A DNA stretch of 64,000 nt from Inia geoffrensis (Eukaryota; Chordata; Mammalia; Artiodactyla; Iniidae): contig CM070903.1 in assembly GCA_036417435.1 (NCBI GenBank), positions 55,962,001 to 56,026,000 of the forward strand, read 5' to 3'. Under the pieces are notes generated by a model. That model ran no database searches. It saw only the letters and a program-made list of their open reading frames with translations, and was not told where the DNA came from. The first letter of the stretch is position 1; each line of letters begins with the position of its first letter. The position numbers were made by a program, and so were the translations under genes. Positions 34,416 to 46,620 of this stretch are shown in pieces.

Positions 34416-34601
34416 CAGTTGTTCTCATCTTGGCTGCATATTGAATCACTTGAGGATCTTGTCAAACTATCGCTACCTTACTAAACATTGCTTCTTCCCT
34501 CGCAGATTAAATCAGAACTTCTGGGAGTGAAGCCCCAGTATGGGCATGTTTCAAAAGCTTCCTAGGTGGTTCTAAGGTGCAGCCAGGAGTAAGAACCACT
34601 G
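34416..34601 (+). mobile_element. MER20-like hAT MITE
   Basis: Left end CAGTTGTTCTCATCTTGGCT and right end 'ggtgcagccaggagtaagaa' followed by CCACTG. These are the imperfect inverted termini of MER20-type elements. Confidence 0.7.
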
Positions 34602-35052
34602 CGTTTGTATCACATCCCCAGTCTAACAAACATTTGTTGACTTTAGGTTAAATCCCCAGCCTACTAAAAATAGCCCTATGAGGGTCAACATGATTTGCGC
34701 CTAAACATATCAGGAATAAAACCTGCTAGCAACAGCATTCGTCAGTTTGATCAAAGATCTTATTTTGCTTTTATGTGTAGCTATCACTATTGTGCTTACA
34801 TTTGGATTTATAGATATTATAACTATTTTTCATAAGAATCAGCAGTCTACTCCTTCCTGTTTCCAAAACTTTTTCCTGCAGGGTAACTGTCTGAAAGATA
34901 ACAGAAAGCTGGGAAGAAAAAAAGGCCATGAAGTCCTTCCAGGTAGGTATCAATATATGTTCACCCACTACTAACAACTCATCTTTTCTGTATCAGCTGA
35001 TAACAACTCCAAGACAGAGGAATGGATACTGTTAAATACTGTAGACCTATGA

Positions 35053-35240
35053 CAGTGGCTCTCAAACTTTAGCAGGCATCAGAATCACCTGGAAGGCTTG
35101 TTAAAACACAGAATTCTGGGCCCCACCCCTAGGATTTCTGATACACTAGACCAGGGAAAGGGCCTGCAGGACTGCACTTCTAATAAGTTCCCAGGTGATA
35201 TTGATTCTGCTGGTCTGTTAACTGCACTTTGAGAACCATT
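35053..35240 (-). mobile_element. MER5A hAT MITE, antisense
   Basis: Starts CAGTGGCTCTCAAACTTTAG and reads 'catcagaatcacctggaagg', ending 'actttgagaaccatt'. This is the reverse orientation of MER5A. Confidence 0.8.
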
Positions 35241-36476
35241 AAACTAGGATATTTCCATGCAAATCCATGACTCAAAGTACCCTGCTGAACTCCTGAGGAA
35301 ATAGTATAGAGATTATATCAATAGAACCTTAAGGCCTTTCTTTTAGTTTGAAAAATATACTTGGAGAAAAAAAGCCACATTTTTATTAACATAGAAGATG
35401 TTGGTTGTTTATATTATCCTATTCATTTAAGTAATAACTTCCAATCCTACAATTTCTATCATGAATCAAGCAACAGTGATTCTTCCTCTAACTTTTCTCC
35501 TATTATGGACTGGCTTAGCAATATGGGCAGTTTACATGAAGCCTACATATCTTTTAATGTGAGTTATTGGAAGAGAGCAAGAAATGAGATCCAAACTGTC
35601 AAGGGAAATTATTTGAGACTAGCCGTAGCCTTTAAGAGAAAGTACTACAAATTCTTGATCTAAAATAAACACAAAAAATTCAGTAAGTACTAATGTGAAG
35701 GAAAGCTATAAAACTTATTTATGAGGCTATCACTAAGCTACACTGACTGGAAAAGAAAGTGCTGGCTGTCCACTACCCTCAGTAACTAATGCCAGTGGCT
35801 TCAGGATGATGGACTTATTCCCCACCAGAAAAGGGCAGGCCTTTGGGTTCTATGAGAAACAATTCCAATAATTGTCATTTCATTTGTCTTTTTCACTTCT
35901 CAGTTTCCGAGAATACTGTTACTGCAAAAGCAGAAGTCTTTTAAACCATAGCAATTAGTGAACAAGTTTACTAACTGCATACAAAGTGCTCAGCAAGGTC
36001 TAGGTACCCACAGTTACAAGTTGTAGGGACAGGCTCTCAAAGAGGAAAACAAAAACTAGAGATAGATCTAAACTGATAATGGCATTCATCTTTCGGGATG
36101 AGATTATGAGTGACTGCAGTACTATTTGTACACATTTTCTTGTGTTTTCTGAGTTTTCTATGAGGTTGTTTTATTACGTTTATAATCCGAAAAAAAAAAT
36201 TGTGTTTTATGGAGCTGCGTGTGTGCTCTAAGCAAGCTGTCTTCCAATCCTATCTGTAGTTCCAAAACTTTACTCTCCCTACAAAAATACGAAGTCTAAG
36301 CTCCGTGAGTAGTCCGGCCCTCCGTCGCCAAGTTTGGGGGGAAGTGCCCTTTCCTGCGTAGGAACACAGAGGCAAGTGTTCGCTAACTCGCGCTTGGCGT
36401 TCCCCCGAAGGCCGGAGGAAGGCATCTCCCCAGAGCCCAGCCCGTATCCAGGCGCTCGGGGGACAAGGGCACCCAC

Positions 36477-36682
36477 CTGGACGGGGGCTTCAGGTTGTTT
36501 TTCCGCAGGAGATCCTCCTCATAGCGGAGCAATTTCAGCTTCTCCACCAGGTCCTCCATCACCACGAACATGTGGTAGGCCGCGCCGGGGCCCCGTTCCA
36601 CGACCACCTCCCCTGCCCCTTCGCCGCGGGACCGAGACACCCCATCCTCCAAACCCGACGGCATGACCACTGCCGCTGCCAT
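36477..36682 (-). CDS. IFT57: IFT57 coding exon 1 (start codon; N-terminus)
   Basis: First coding exon of intraflagellar transport protein 57, an IFT-B complex subunit that travels along the ciliary axoneme and is needed for cilium assembly and Hedgehog signalling; it is also called HIPPI. The exon encodes residues 1-68 plus two bases of Arg69. The stretch GPGAAYHMFVVMEDLVEKLK matches the highly conserved beginning of the family's N-terminal calponin-homology-like (NN-CH) domain. The start is the ATG at 36682-36680, followed by G and lying inside the CpG island; a second in-frame ATG is codon 7. The donor is CAG|GTGGGT (GT at 36476-36475). The N-terminal 30 residues are Gly/Glu-rich and variable, as usual in this family. 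Identity rests on the joined translation with exons 2-6, which reads without interruption. No other gene is a reasonable alternative. Confidence 0.96.
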
Positions 36683-36769
36683 CGCGGAACAGACAGAAAG
36701 AGTCCAGCGTCAGCTCCGGCCTGCAGACGTCCCCGGCCTGCGCTGGCACAGCCAGGACCTCCGCGGCCG

Positions 36770-36782
36770 GTTACCAGGCGAC
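36770..36782 (-). promoter_or_regulatory. RFX X-box motif in the IFT57 promoter
   Basis: On the minus strand the sequence is GTCGCC-T-GGTAAC. It fits the X-box consensus RYYNCC N(1-3) RGNAAC at every fixed position. It lies 88-100 bp upstream of the IFT57 start codon. RFX2/RFX3 with FOXJ1 are known to switch on ciliary genes through such motifs. That the site is bound here is inferred from motif and position. Confidence 0.75.
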
Positions 36783-36873
36783 CGCCGGGCAACCCATCAC
36801 CGGGGAAACTAGACTCCGCCTCCTTCCCGCCGAGTCTCTTCTAAATTCCCTCCAACCAGGGCGGGCTCCCTGA

Positions 36874-36881
36874 TGACGTCA
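36874..36881. promoter_or_regulatory. Palindromic CRE (TGACGTCA), overlapping E-box
   Basis: A perfect cAMP response element TGACGTCA overlaps a CACGTG E-box at 36880-36885. Both sit about 190-205 bp upstream of the IFT57 ATG, inside the CpG island. CREB/ATF and USF/MYC-type factors are the known binders of such motifs. Use in vivo is inferred. Confidence 0.6.
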
Positions 36882-36888
36882 CGTGTGG

Positions 36889-36897
36889 CCCCGCCCC
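36889..36897 (-). promoter_or_regulatory. GC box (Sp/KLF-type)
   Basis: CCCCGCCCC on the plus strand, adjacent to the CRE/E-box. Another GC-box-like GGGCGGG lies nearby at about 36859-36865. These are typical of TATA-less CpG-island promoters. Confidence 0.5.
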
Positions 36898-37109
36898 TTC
36901 CTCGCCGTGGCTGTGAGACAGCCCCGCACCGTGGGGGCGTGGCGTTCTCCTACTCACGTTAGGCCACGCTTCCTCCCGCTGCAATGTAAACACCGAGGAG
37001 GGTCCGCGGGCGTTTCTGCTGTGCTCTGTTGGTGGTCCTTAGCAGGCTTTGGGGGGCTTGGGCCGTTGTTTGCCAAGGGCCCCTGAGTCGGAGTGTGAGT
37101 CAGCTGGTA

Positions 37110-39640
37110 GCAGTTAAAAAGAGTAAAGGGAGACGTGCAGTATTGAAGCCAACGCTAGCCTGCTGGTATCTTTTTTACTTTTCAAAAGTGAAAGGTTTTC
37201 ACAGTTGTAAAGATAGTCGATATCATAGGTTTCCCCTTACCTCAGGAGCTTTCCAACGAGAGTTTTCATTAATCTTTCTCTCATTCGGGAATGCTGTGTT
37301 TAACAATATATTGTAAGATTTGAAGTATAATAATTCTCCGCTGTTACTACAGGGCTGGGAAAAGTTGTTGGTTGGGAGGGGGTGGGGAAGAAGAAAGGCT
37401 GAGGATAAGCAGAAAGTAGGCATGAGGAACGATTTGTTCCACCTCAGAAATAAGAACTCTAAGCTCACATCCTGCTCCTTATTCTGTTGCAAGCCCATTA
37501 CACGTAGTATAAAGTTTGGGGGTTCCTTGTTAAAAATCAACAAAATAAAGGAGATAATCTTGAAAGGAATTTCCCTGTGCTATAACTCTTAAGTGTGGCT
37601 AAAGACAGTGTTAACTACTGTACTGCGCAGCTGTTGACGTGGAAAATACAAGAAAGGGCGTAATTGACCACAGCTTTACAGTTGTCAGAAAGAGTTTGTG
37701 TATCAAGCAGATTTCCTACCAGCTACATAAAAAATGAGGTAAGTGGTGGATGCTGGAGGTTTCCTGGGAGAAGAAAATGTATGGCAATAGGTTGAATGTA
37801 TGTTTGTATTTATGTGATTTTTGATCTCTGATCACCTGTATCTGCTACTAGAGAACATAGAAGAGGCCCATTTTTGGACAGAACTGAAGTTTAAAATTTA
37901 TTTGTAGTATCTTTTTGTTAGAAAAATGGGCAGAAGAACACTTCTCATTTTAATATCAGTCTAGACCTAACTTGCTTTTGATACCAATAAAGGATCAAAG
38001 TGAAAAACCAGAAAGGCAAATACCTTTTCCTATTTACCAAAGAAAAGGAATATGTAAAATGACTGATTTATGTAGAAAATAACCCAAAGGGGAAGACCAC
38101 TGAAAATTTTTTTAAATAAATGACATCGTTTGCCTACTGCAGGTCATTAACAGCTGCTTTTAATAAAAACGAGTGGGAAATTTGGATTTGATTCTGCACC
38201 ACTGCCGAATTGTTGTTTTTCTTTGCCTCCATAGAACAGTGTTTCTCCCCCATACATACCAACAGCAACCACCATACCTGTGGATAAAGGGTACTGTGGT
38301 ATGTCTGTATAACTTTCGGAGAACAAGATAGATGCATAGCTTTTTAGGACTGGAAAAAAAAAAAAGTATAAGCTCAGTTATATGCTTTGAGGTCCTTGAT
38401 TAATCAACAAGTAACATGTGGCTTTTTAGATGACTCTCAGAACAGTGTCAGACTTTACAGGTAAATTGATTATAACCAAGGAGGTGTTCACTTGAAATCA
38501 GACTGCCTACATAAGATATTCCGGCATTTTCAGAAAGTTATATATAACACTCAGAATGAAATAGTCAAACATTGTTTTTTGGCTGATGAGAAATCCTCCA
38601 ACAACATGTATTTTGATTGGGGGGAGAAAAAACCTTCCCCAGAACCTACCCATTTCCTTCCCAGGTACAATACTGATGCAGCCTGGCTTGAAACCAGTAT
38701 GAATAATTATTTTCCCCTTTAACTGTGTGAAGAAGAAAAGATGAAATTAAAATATAAACTGTCCCCCAGTAACTGGCACAGAAAAAAATGAAAGAAACAA
38801 AGGAAAAACCAACTGTTCAACACTGCATGTTTTCTCACAGAAAGAAAAGATGGGAAAGAACACTGAAATGTCATTTTATTTTTATAAGACCTAGGGATTA
38901 TTTTTGCTGAATTTTTGTTTACCCATAACAGTTTAACACTTGAAGAGGTCTTTTGCCTGATGGAGGTAGTTTCCTTCACGTGTGTGAGAGTACACACTCA
39001 AATCCTCTTCCAGCTTCCTCAGCCACCCAGGAGTTTCGGGGTACAGTTGTGTTAGTATTTTGGCAGGACTTGCTCACTGGTTGACTAAGGAGTTAAATAA
39101 GAGCTTGAAGAGAATGGAATGTTGAGGCATGTGTATACTTTCAAGAATCATAAAGATTTACCCCTGGCTCTATGTGTTGACCACAATTGATAGCCAGGCT
39201 TCTAACTCCTTTATCTCTTGCAAACTATCTGTGAAATGATAGGAGGTAGTTTTTAAGGCCCTTAAGATATTTCTGTGAATGGGTTAATCTCTGAAAACTA
39301 AAGAGCATCCCAATCAAAAGTGATTTAAGCTAAATAGATTTTCCTGGAAGATGCTGAGCAAGGCTAGGGGTGAAAAGGAGGCAGGTTCAAAGATAGAGGA
39401 AGGCTTTCCAGCTGCATCTCCTAATATAAGAAGTCCTCCAGGAAGACTGCGCGGACTTAAAGAACAAAGCTGCTTTGTGTTATAAATGGTCTAGTACCAC
39501 CCATTTGGGATGTTAAAAACCTAGAAAACCACTAACTGAATAAAATTTCCTTAACCTGATGGGAAGTATTGGCCTCAAATCTAGAAAGAAAAAAATGTTT
39601 AAATGTGAAGCATTAGAGGCAAAGCCTTTTAAAGTCAAGA
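37110..39640. other. Upstream intergenic stretch
   Basis: Unique-looking AT-rich sequence upstream of the IFT57 CpG island. No exon, RNA gene or clear repeat was recognised. The frames at 37223-37592 and 38134-38997 are short and featureless. Confidence 0.5.
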
Positions 39641-40570
39641 ACAAAGTGAAGACATCCATTCTTCAAAACTGTGCTAGAGATCAGAGCCAGTACAATGATA
39701 CAAAAAATTAGTAAGTATTGCAGAAGAAAAAACTGTTGCAGGTAATATGATTAAGTGAAAAACCCAAGAGAATCTACAGACAAGCTGTTAAGACAGTTCA
39801 GCAAATTAGCCATATATAAGATCCAAGCTTAAGAAAAATTATGTAAAAACCCAAAACCTCAAAAACAAACCATATATAGCACCCAGGAATAAGTCTATCA
39901 TTATGATTACAGAGAAATTGTTAAAGTCATGGAAAATCCAAATAGGGATACAATATTCATCAATGAGAAGAGTCAGTTATCTTTACCTAATCCATAAACT
40001 CAGTACAATTTCAAGTATAATTCCAAGAGGGCCTACACTGAAATTCATGTAAGAGTAAATTTAAAGAAGCAAGAGAAAGGAATCATATCAGGTAGTAAGT
40101 TCCCTAATAAAAGTATAACTTAAAATAATGGCATCACAGGAATAAATAGAAAATAACCTGGAAACAGGTGAGAGTTTACATGGAAACTCAGTATATGACA
40201 AAGTTGGTGTTACCAACTAGTGGAGAAAGATGAACTGTTCAATAAATGCTGTTGATGCTATGGGTTATCCATATGGAAACAAAATTACATCTCTGAATTC
40301 CAGCACATAAATTCCATATGGATTGAAGACATAAATGTGAAATACTTGTTGGATGGTTAGAAGGAAGCAAAATAGAGTATCTTTAATCTCAGTGTAAGGA
40401 AGGATTTCTTGAAGGAAATAAAGAACAAATTTTAAAGAAAAGAGAAACTCATCAAAATTTAAGAAATTAAATACAAATGAGGACTCCATAAACCATGAAG
40501 AAAGGAGATCCTTGTGACCTATTTAATGTCAATGGATTAGTTTCCAGGATACACAAAGATGATAGATCAC
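39640..40570 (+). mobile_element. Ancient L1 (L1M/HAL1-like) ORF2 fragment, sense
   Basis: A degraded ORF2 pattern in order: 'caagctgttaagacagttca', 'gcacccaggaataagtctat', 'gatgaactgttcaataaatg', 'caatggattagtttccagga'. No long frame survives. Confidence 0.6.
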
Positions 40571-40620
40571 TGTAAGGCCTCTGTGCCGTGTTGGAGAGTT
40601 TTAGATGCATTCTACTAGGT

Positions 40621-40835
40621 CAGGATTTCTTGGCCTTGGCACTATTGACATTTTAGGCTAGATAATCCTTTGTTGTTGGGGGCTATGCTGTGCACTGTAG
40701 GATTTTAACAGCATCCCTGGCCTCTACCCACTAGATGCCAGTAGCACCCACCCATACTTGTAACAGCCAAAAATGTCTCTAGACATTGCCAGCTGGCCCC
40801 TGGGTGACAATATCCCCTCTGGTTGAGAACCACTG
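40621..40835 (+). mobile_element. hAT-type MITE
   Basis: Contains 'tggcactattgacatttta', 'catccctggcctctacccac' and the right end 'ctggttgagaaccactg', a common mammalian non-autonomous hAT whose exact family name I cannot assign. Degenerate 8-bp target TACTAGGT/CTCTAGAG. Confidence 0.7.
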
Positions 40836-40839
40836 CTCT

Positions 40840-43800
40840 AGAGACATGGGTTGAAATAGCTAATGTCTATGTAAAAACCAAGAATGTAAAGGTAAATGAG
40901 TGACTGAGCGATGTGTGTATGTGGTATGGGGAGGGACTGTGGTGACCAAGAAAACTCATGAACCATCTCAAGGAGGGAACATTTTTGTCATGCAGGAATT
41001 CAGCTCAATTTTGCGATGTTTTATGATTTTGCAAGGATCTGAGCTTGGATTTGTATGTCACTGTGAGATCCTAATGACTTTGAGGGTGACCTTTCTAACC
41101 CAGAAAATACTATTTCAGGGGCTACTTTAGTTGTTAAATGTATTTGATTTATTAATGCATTGAAGTTCAAAATGAGAAACCTTATTCTTTTATTTTGATA
41201 TTCAAATCTTATTCAACTTGTAAATATAGTAAATTTGTTACAGTGGAGTTTACTGAGGGGATTTACAACTTAAATTCCTATAGAGGTTTTAAACTGTTCA
41301 TAAACTTATTATATTGTTTTAATATTTTCTGACAAACTATTCCAGATACTATAAAATCTCCTGACTCTAGAAGTAAAAAGTGAGGGAGGAGGGAAATAAG
41401 TTCTATGAAATATTCCATTACTGGTTGTAAAGGTAGATTTTAATGTAAAACCAAAAGTCTAAATCAGTTACTCAACTGTGTATTATAAATGGGAATCACA
41501 AGTCAGTCTTTCTCTAACAGGCAAAACTTTCAAACGTTAGATACTTAAGTTATCAAATAGGCACACATTATTCTCTAACATAATTATACTGCTGTAGGCT
41601 TGACTTTCATCATTAGTTAACCACTTAAGAACTAATCATCATCCCAACCTTAACCTGTGAAATTTCACATCCAATGTTCCAAGAGATTCCTGGGCCAGAG
41701 GTCCAGGAGGTTATTGCCCAAAACACCAGTAGGACACACTCAGTCCTAACTTGCTGTAATAAACCCCCTAACTTAGAAAGGGAAGTGAGTGGTTTTGTAA
41801 CCCATTCCCCCGGATTTACTTCATCTTTTAGTTCTTCTCTACTAAATGGAAGTCTTCTAACACCTCCAAGATTATAGTTAACTGTTTCAGCTAACTTTGG
41901 CTCTCCAGGTAGATAAATGCCATCAAGTTGCATTGTATTATATGTACATCAAGGCTTTTCTTTGCTCCATGGTCTCATTTTCTTGGAGGAGAAACAAAAT
42001 GCATGGGTGAACTGAGTTCCATTTACTGCCTCTGTGTAGGTGATGGGGATGGTTATTGAAGGATTTCAAGTAGAGGCATGTGTGTTGTGGGAGGGAAAGT
42101 GGAAGATGATTAAATTTGCATCTTAGAGTGTTCTGACAATATTGTAGAGAAGGGACTATGGGAAGATGGACATTGATTCAGAAGGCAATTCAAATAGTCA
42201 GGTGAGAGATACTCCTGAACTGGGATGAGAAACAATTAGAATGGTGAGAAAATGATAGATATTCGGAAGGAGATTCAACAGAACATAATAATGGGCACCA
42301 TGATATGTTCTCTGGGGCATGAATGGCACCATAAGATGCCCCACTGTGGGGCAAAATGGCTGGTCTTTATACCCTTGTCTCCCTGGGTCATTGGCTGTGG
42401 GCTGTCCCAGACATCTCTGGGTGAAGTGGCCTCTATTGTCAAGGGTAATTTTCTGGAAAAGGATGCAGCTGTGAACACTGAGCCCCCAATATTCATAGCA
42501 ACTGGGGAATACATATATCAGCCTGGTGAAAAGGGATCTGGGCAGGCATTGGCAACTTTTACTACAACAGTTGACATTAAAATGCAACACTTCTGAATTT
42601 CTTATGTGGTTCTGAAGTAGTGAAGACGGTCTTAAGCTTTTGTTTTTAAAGAGTCTGCTAAAGATTGATCAGCTGTAGTATATACTGTCAGATGGCAAAA
42701 TAGGTAACTCTGCAAATATTGAAACACTCATTCTAGTTTCTTGATAAAGAGTTCTATTCCATCATATACATTAGTAACACTTAATTTGACACGTATTGGG
42801 TACTAACAAGAAAGATCTGTTTTTTCAGAGTTTTAAAGGTTAAATACAAATAGGTTTATTCTTTAAGGTCTAGATTGAGAAGATTCAGTTTATTTATGGG
42901 ACAGCATTTTTTCCCTCAAGGAAAAATTAAATTCAAGACAGAGAGTAAATAATAAATGTCATAAAATCTTTCTTAATGGGGGTCCCTAGAACCTAATAAA
43001 AGCAAAATCTGCTAGATGCCACACTTTGTATTGCAATACACAGTACACCAGGCTTTCTGATGGCCTGTTTTTCAAATGGTTATTGGCACCTTGTCTTGAG
43101 GTTTCGGAACCCATTGCTCAAGCCATTACATGGTAATCAAACATTAAATCCAAACACCTTATTTTTATTCCTAGCTATTTAGTGGAGATGATTTCCTACT
43201 CCATACTTACATATTTTGCTTCACGAATAGAACAGGTAATCCATTCTGCCTTTGCATCTAGTGAGATTTTGACGAGAGAATTTTTTTCTTTCTTTTTGAA
43301 GGTGTGAAGGTGAAAGCCCAAACTAATAGATCCAGAGATCAGTATTTTGCTTTTGACAGCCACAGAGTATTTTCTAAATTATTTTTCGCAGCAGATATTT
43401 GAGTACATATAATGCTTTAGGCACTATGCTTGGGCATGGTGATACAAAGACTGAGGAGCCTGCTCTCTGTGCTCAAATAGCTCATACTCTAGCACGGCAT
43501 ACATGTGTAAATTGGCAAGTGCAACCTAGGATATAGAAGAGTAGAGTATATCTTGGAAGAAGGCTTTTCTTTTCTCATACCCCTCCACAAGACGGTTGTG
43601 TCTCCTCTGTAACCCCATGGCCTGTGATACTTTCTCTCTCTGGAGTCCCATTTTTCTCCTATGCTCTGAAGGATTGTGAAGTCTTAGGGGAAATTGGTAG
43701 GATAATTCATCTGATTGAGGCAGATCTCTTGCTTGGAGAGCCAAACTTCAGATCAAAGGTGATGGGTCCTCTCCTTTGTGTCTAGTGTGCGGGACAATAC

Positions 43801-45070
43801 CCTTTAGCCTTTTGCTTAAGGGTGCAGGGGTGTATGAGCTGACTCTCTTTACCTAGGAACTTTAGCAAAGGGTCTGCCATTTAGAGTCAGGTATTTCCAG
43901 AATCTGGGGAAGAACATGCACCTAGGTCCCATTCACTAAGAATTCGAATTGGAAAGTGTTTAAGTGCATTCCAAAGAACTCACCCCAATGTAGTCCTGAA
44001 TCAAGAGGATAAACTAAAAATGTTTTTCACTTTCTAACAACTTATTTTCAGTATGTCTTTGTGCTTGATCTGCATGCCCAATATACATTTCGAAAAATTG
44101 TAGCTACCGAGTTCAGAGGAATACTCATATACTCTGTATAAAACTTTTCTTCCTTCTCTGCAGTACCCCAAGGCAGAGTATGGATTTGTCACAGTAACCT
44201 TCTGGGAAAGAGTAGACAGTTGTTATGGTACATAGACTGTGTGATTGATTGTCTAAGCCCTCAGGAGGAAGGGGAGACCTTCCCCACAGCTCCCACATAG
44301 AGCAGGAGTTGCTGGTTTCCCAGAGAGCTGTGAAGAAAATGGCTAGCCATCTACCAGCCCATTCTTACCCTATTAATGTGAAAGATTTATACTTGGTCCA
44401 TTTTCAGACTTCAGACTTTGAACCGACTTCTCCTTGCTCATTCTCATGCCTGTGAAGAAAAACTTTTTGTTTTTGTGGCTTTAAAATACGATTTTCCCTC
44501 AGGTAGAACAACCCACCTCTAATTCTCTCAGTCTTCTTGACTATGATATATTCTTCTTCCAGATGAACCCTAAAATTTATTCAATGTGAAAATATGTACT
44601 GTTAGGATTTTTTTTTTGTAATATTAAGTTTATCATCCAGGGATATAGCATATACTCTATTTGAATCTCTTATTGGGTTAAAAAGGTCTCTGAAAATCAG
44701 TTATATTTTCAGTTTTTAAACTGACAGGTAATTTTAACACAAACTGTTGCTGTTATGTTACTTACTTATGCTAGTAGGTTAATACTGTTGAGTATGGAAA
44801 CTCCATATTTTACTTTCTGAAGGCAAAGTAAAGATTGTTATACTGCAGAAGGTTTGAATCTCCCCAGCTTCTTGGAGGAAGAATAATACTTCTGAAATGG
44901 GAAGCCAGAGATTTTATATGTAAAATTAGAAATGCCCCAGAGGATCTTGCTCTTTCAAAAGGAACATGAAGTCCTTTCACAAAATAAAAAGGAAAAAGGT
45001 CTTTATTCTTGCTTGAAATACAATGACAGCTTCCTTCTGTTTTCCCAGCAGACCTAGTCCTCTTTCACAC
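40840..45070. other. Intergenic stretch
   Basis: No gene recognised. An antisense L2 scrap lies at 43385-43520 ('gctttaggcactatgcttgg'). Two zones with overlapping open frames (41625-41933 and 42198-42596) are discussed in the findings. The rest looks like unique AT-rich DNA. Confidence 0.5.
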
Positions 45071-45074
45071 TTTG

Positions 45075-45260
45075 TCTACATTGTTCCCAGAGTAATCTTT
45101 CTAAAATGCAAATATGGACACATCACTGTCCTGCCTGACATCCGTACATGATCCTGCATTTGGGACAATGTCCGCATTTTTTAGCCTGCTATAGAAGCCT
45201 CTAGGGGCATATCCCGGCTTTGTGGGGCTTGAAGCGTATGCAGTTCGGGGGTGGGGATCC
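45075..45260 (+). repeat. L2 fragment, sense
   Basis: 'agtaatctttctaaaatgca' and 'catcactgtcctgcctgaca', the L2 ORF end, in sense. Confidence 0.55.
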
Positions 45261-45489
45261 TTCCTAATATAAAGAAATATAAAATTTTGAATTCAAAATG
45301 AGCCTCAGGGTCTTAGAAGGGGTAATACAAGGGGCAATGCTCCTTGAAACATAAATTTTACTAATTTCCTAGGGTATCTGCCTCTACTAAGGGAATTGTT
45401 TTATTATCTCAAATGAGTTACAATTACCAGGTTAATAAATCATGACTAAGATAAAGTGTCCAATAAGCTAAAGTTGAAAACTTTTTCCT

Positions 45490-45995
45490 CTGCCCTTCTA
45501 GATTCTTTGGCTGAGGCTCTGTGAATTAGACTGAAAAGACAGATTATCGAGAGAAAAATAAACAGTTTATTAACGTGCAGTGAGCTCACATGCAGGAGAG
45601 AAACTCAGTGATGAGTAACTCATACGGGTGGTTAGAACTTGGGCTTATGTAGCATTTTAACAAAGAACAGTAAATGTGTAGAGAAGACAAAGACAAAGGA
45701 AAAGGGTTTTAAGCTTCCAAAGTAAATATATGGGGGAACCAATGGAAGATAAGGGTTGTTTTGGTAAAGCATGTTATGTAGATTCCTCTTAGCGCTGTCT
45801 CTGGTCTGGTAAGAGTGTCCAGTGATTTACGAGTCTAAGTTTGTTTCAGGCAAATGTGGGGGAGGGCAGAGCGCATTTATTTATTTATTTATTTATTGGC
45901 GTCTGCTATTTCTCAACTGTCTTCAGCTCAAAATATCCTTATGCTGAAGTGGCATATTTTTGTGTGTCATATTCTGATCCCCTACAGACTTGAGA
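45490..45995 (-). mobile_element. Solo LTR-like block, antisense
   Basis: A 500-bp region with antisense polyadenylation-type signal ('aataaacagtttattaacgt') at one end, 'gattcctcttagcgctgtct' inside, and a (TTTA)n microsatellite at 45874-45897. It resembles a mammalian ERV LTR. No paired LTR was recognised, and the family is not assigned. Confidence 0.5.
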
Positions 45996-46620
45996 TCTGA
46001 CTAGAACTCAAGACCCAGTGGCTGGATATGGCCAGGATGGTTCTTCCTAAAATAAGACATATTTTGAGCCTTTTTAGAGTCACCATAATAAGGAAAATAT
46101 TAAGCCCATAGTTTTCATACTAGGTTTATTTCAAATAGGTTCCAGTTCAACCCTTAAATTACTAAATTAAAGTTAGTTAAATTACTTCCCTCTGATTTGA
46201 GATTGCAACTCTCTACACGGTAGTAACTAACTTCCTTTGCTAATCCTTAGCTACATGGTTGAAATATCTATTTAACAGTCTTCTTGTCTGACTGAGCCAC
46301 CAATCTTAATGATGTTTTAACAATGGCTGATTGGATCCTGTATCTCTTCTGCCTTTGTCTGGCTTTGTAGTCAACACCACCAAAGTCGTGCTCTGATTAA
46401 CTCTTCCTCACACCAGATGATGGTTCTGGTTTCTTTTCAGTTGAGACTGAGATGGTGGAATGATGAGAACGGCTACACATACTTTCATTGTTTCCTACCC
46501 CATGTGACCATCCTCTCTTCACTCAGTAAATTTGGTTCCTCCCTTTTCTTTCCTCTAGAGCCTCATTTTAAAGATGGCAGCGATTTCTTATTCTTTAGGT
46601 GACTTTTCTCTAAAGCACTT

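Larger units (their letters stand above)
33943..36476 (-). other. IFT57: IFT57 intron 1
   Basis: About 2.5 kb. It holds two hAT MITEs (34.4 and 35.05 kb). The 3' part (36.29-36.48 kb) belongs to the CpG island. A 100-codon plus-strand frame at 35361-35663 has no recognisable features. Confidence 0.85.
36290..37110. promoter_or_regulatory. IFT57: CpG island promoter of IFT57
   Basis: A sharp rise in GC and CpG density covers the end of intron 1, coding exon 1, the 5' UTR and about 400 bp upstream, in an otherwise AT-rich window. There is no TATA box at a fitting distance. The upstream half contains GC boxes, a CRE, an E-box and an RFX X-box. Island promoters of this sort often fire in both directions, so an upstream antisense transcript toward higher coordinates is possible, but no convincing plus-strand coding exon is seen. 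Confidence 0.9.

Noticed and set aside
35361..35663. 100-codon plus-strand frame in IFT57 intron 1
   Set aside because: No recognisable domain or promoter, and it lies antisense in an intron. Length is within chance expectation.
36985..36992. Forkhead-like TGTAAACA upstream of the promoter
   Set aside because: The motif is short and common. Its link to FOXJ1 control is only suggestive, so it is not listed as a feature.
36334..37086. Several open frames on both strands around the CpG island
   Set aside because: Low stop density from high GC. They overlap IFT57 exon 1 and its promoter in other frames and have no protein-like conservation signal.
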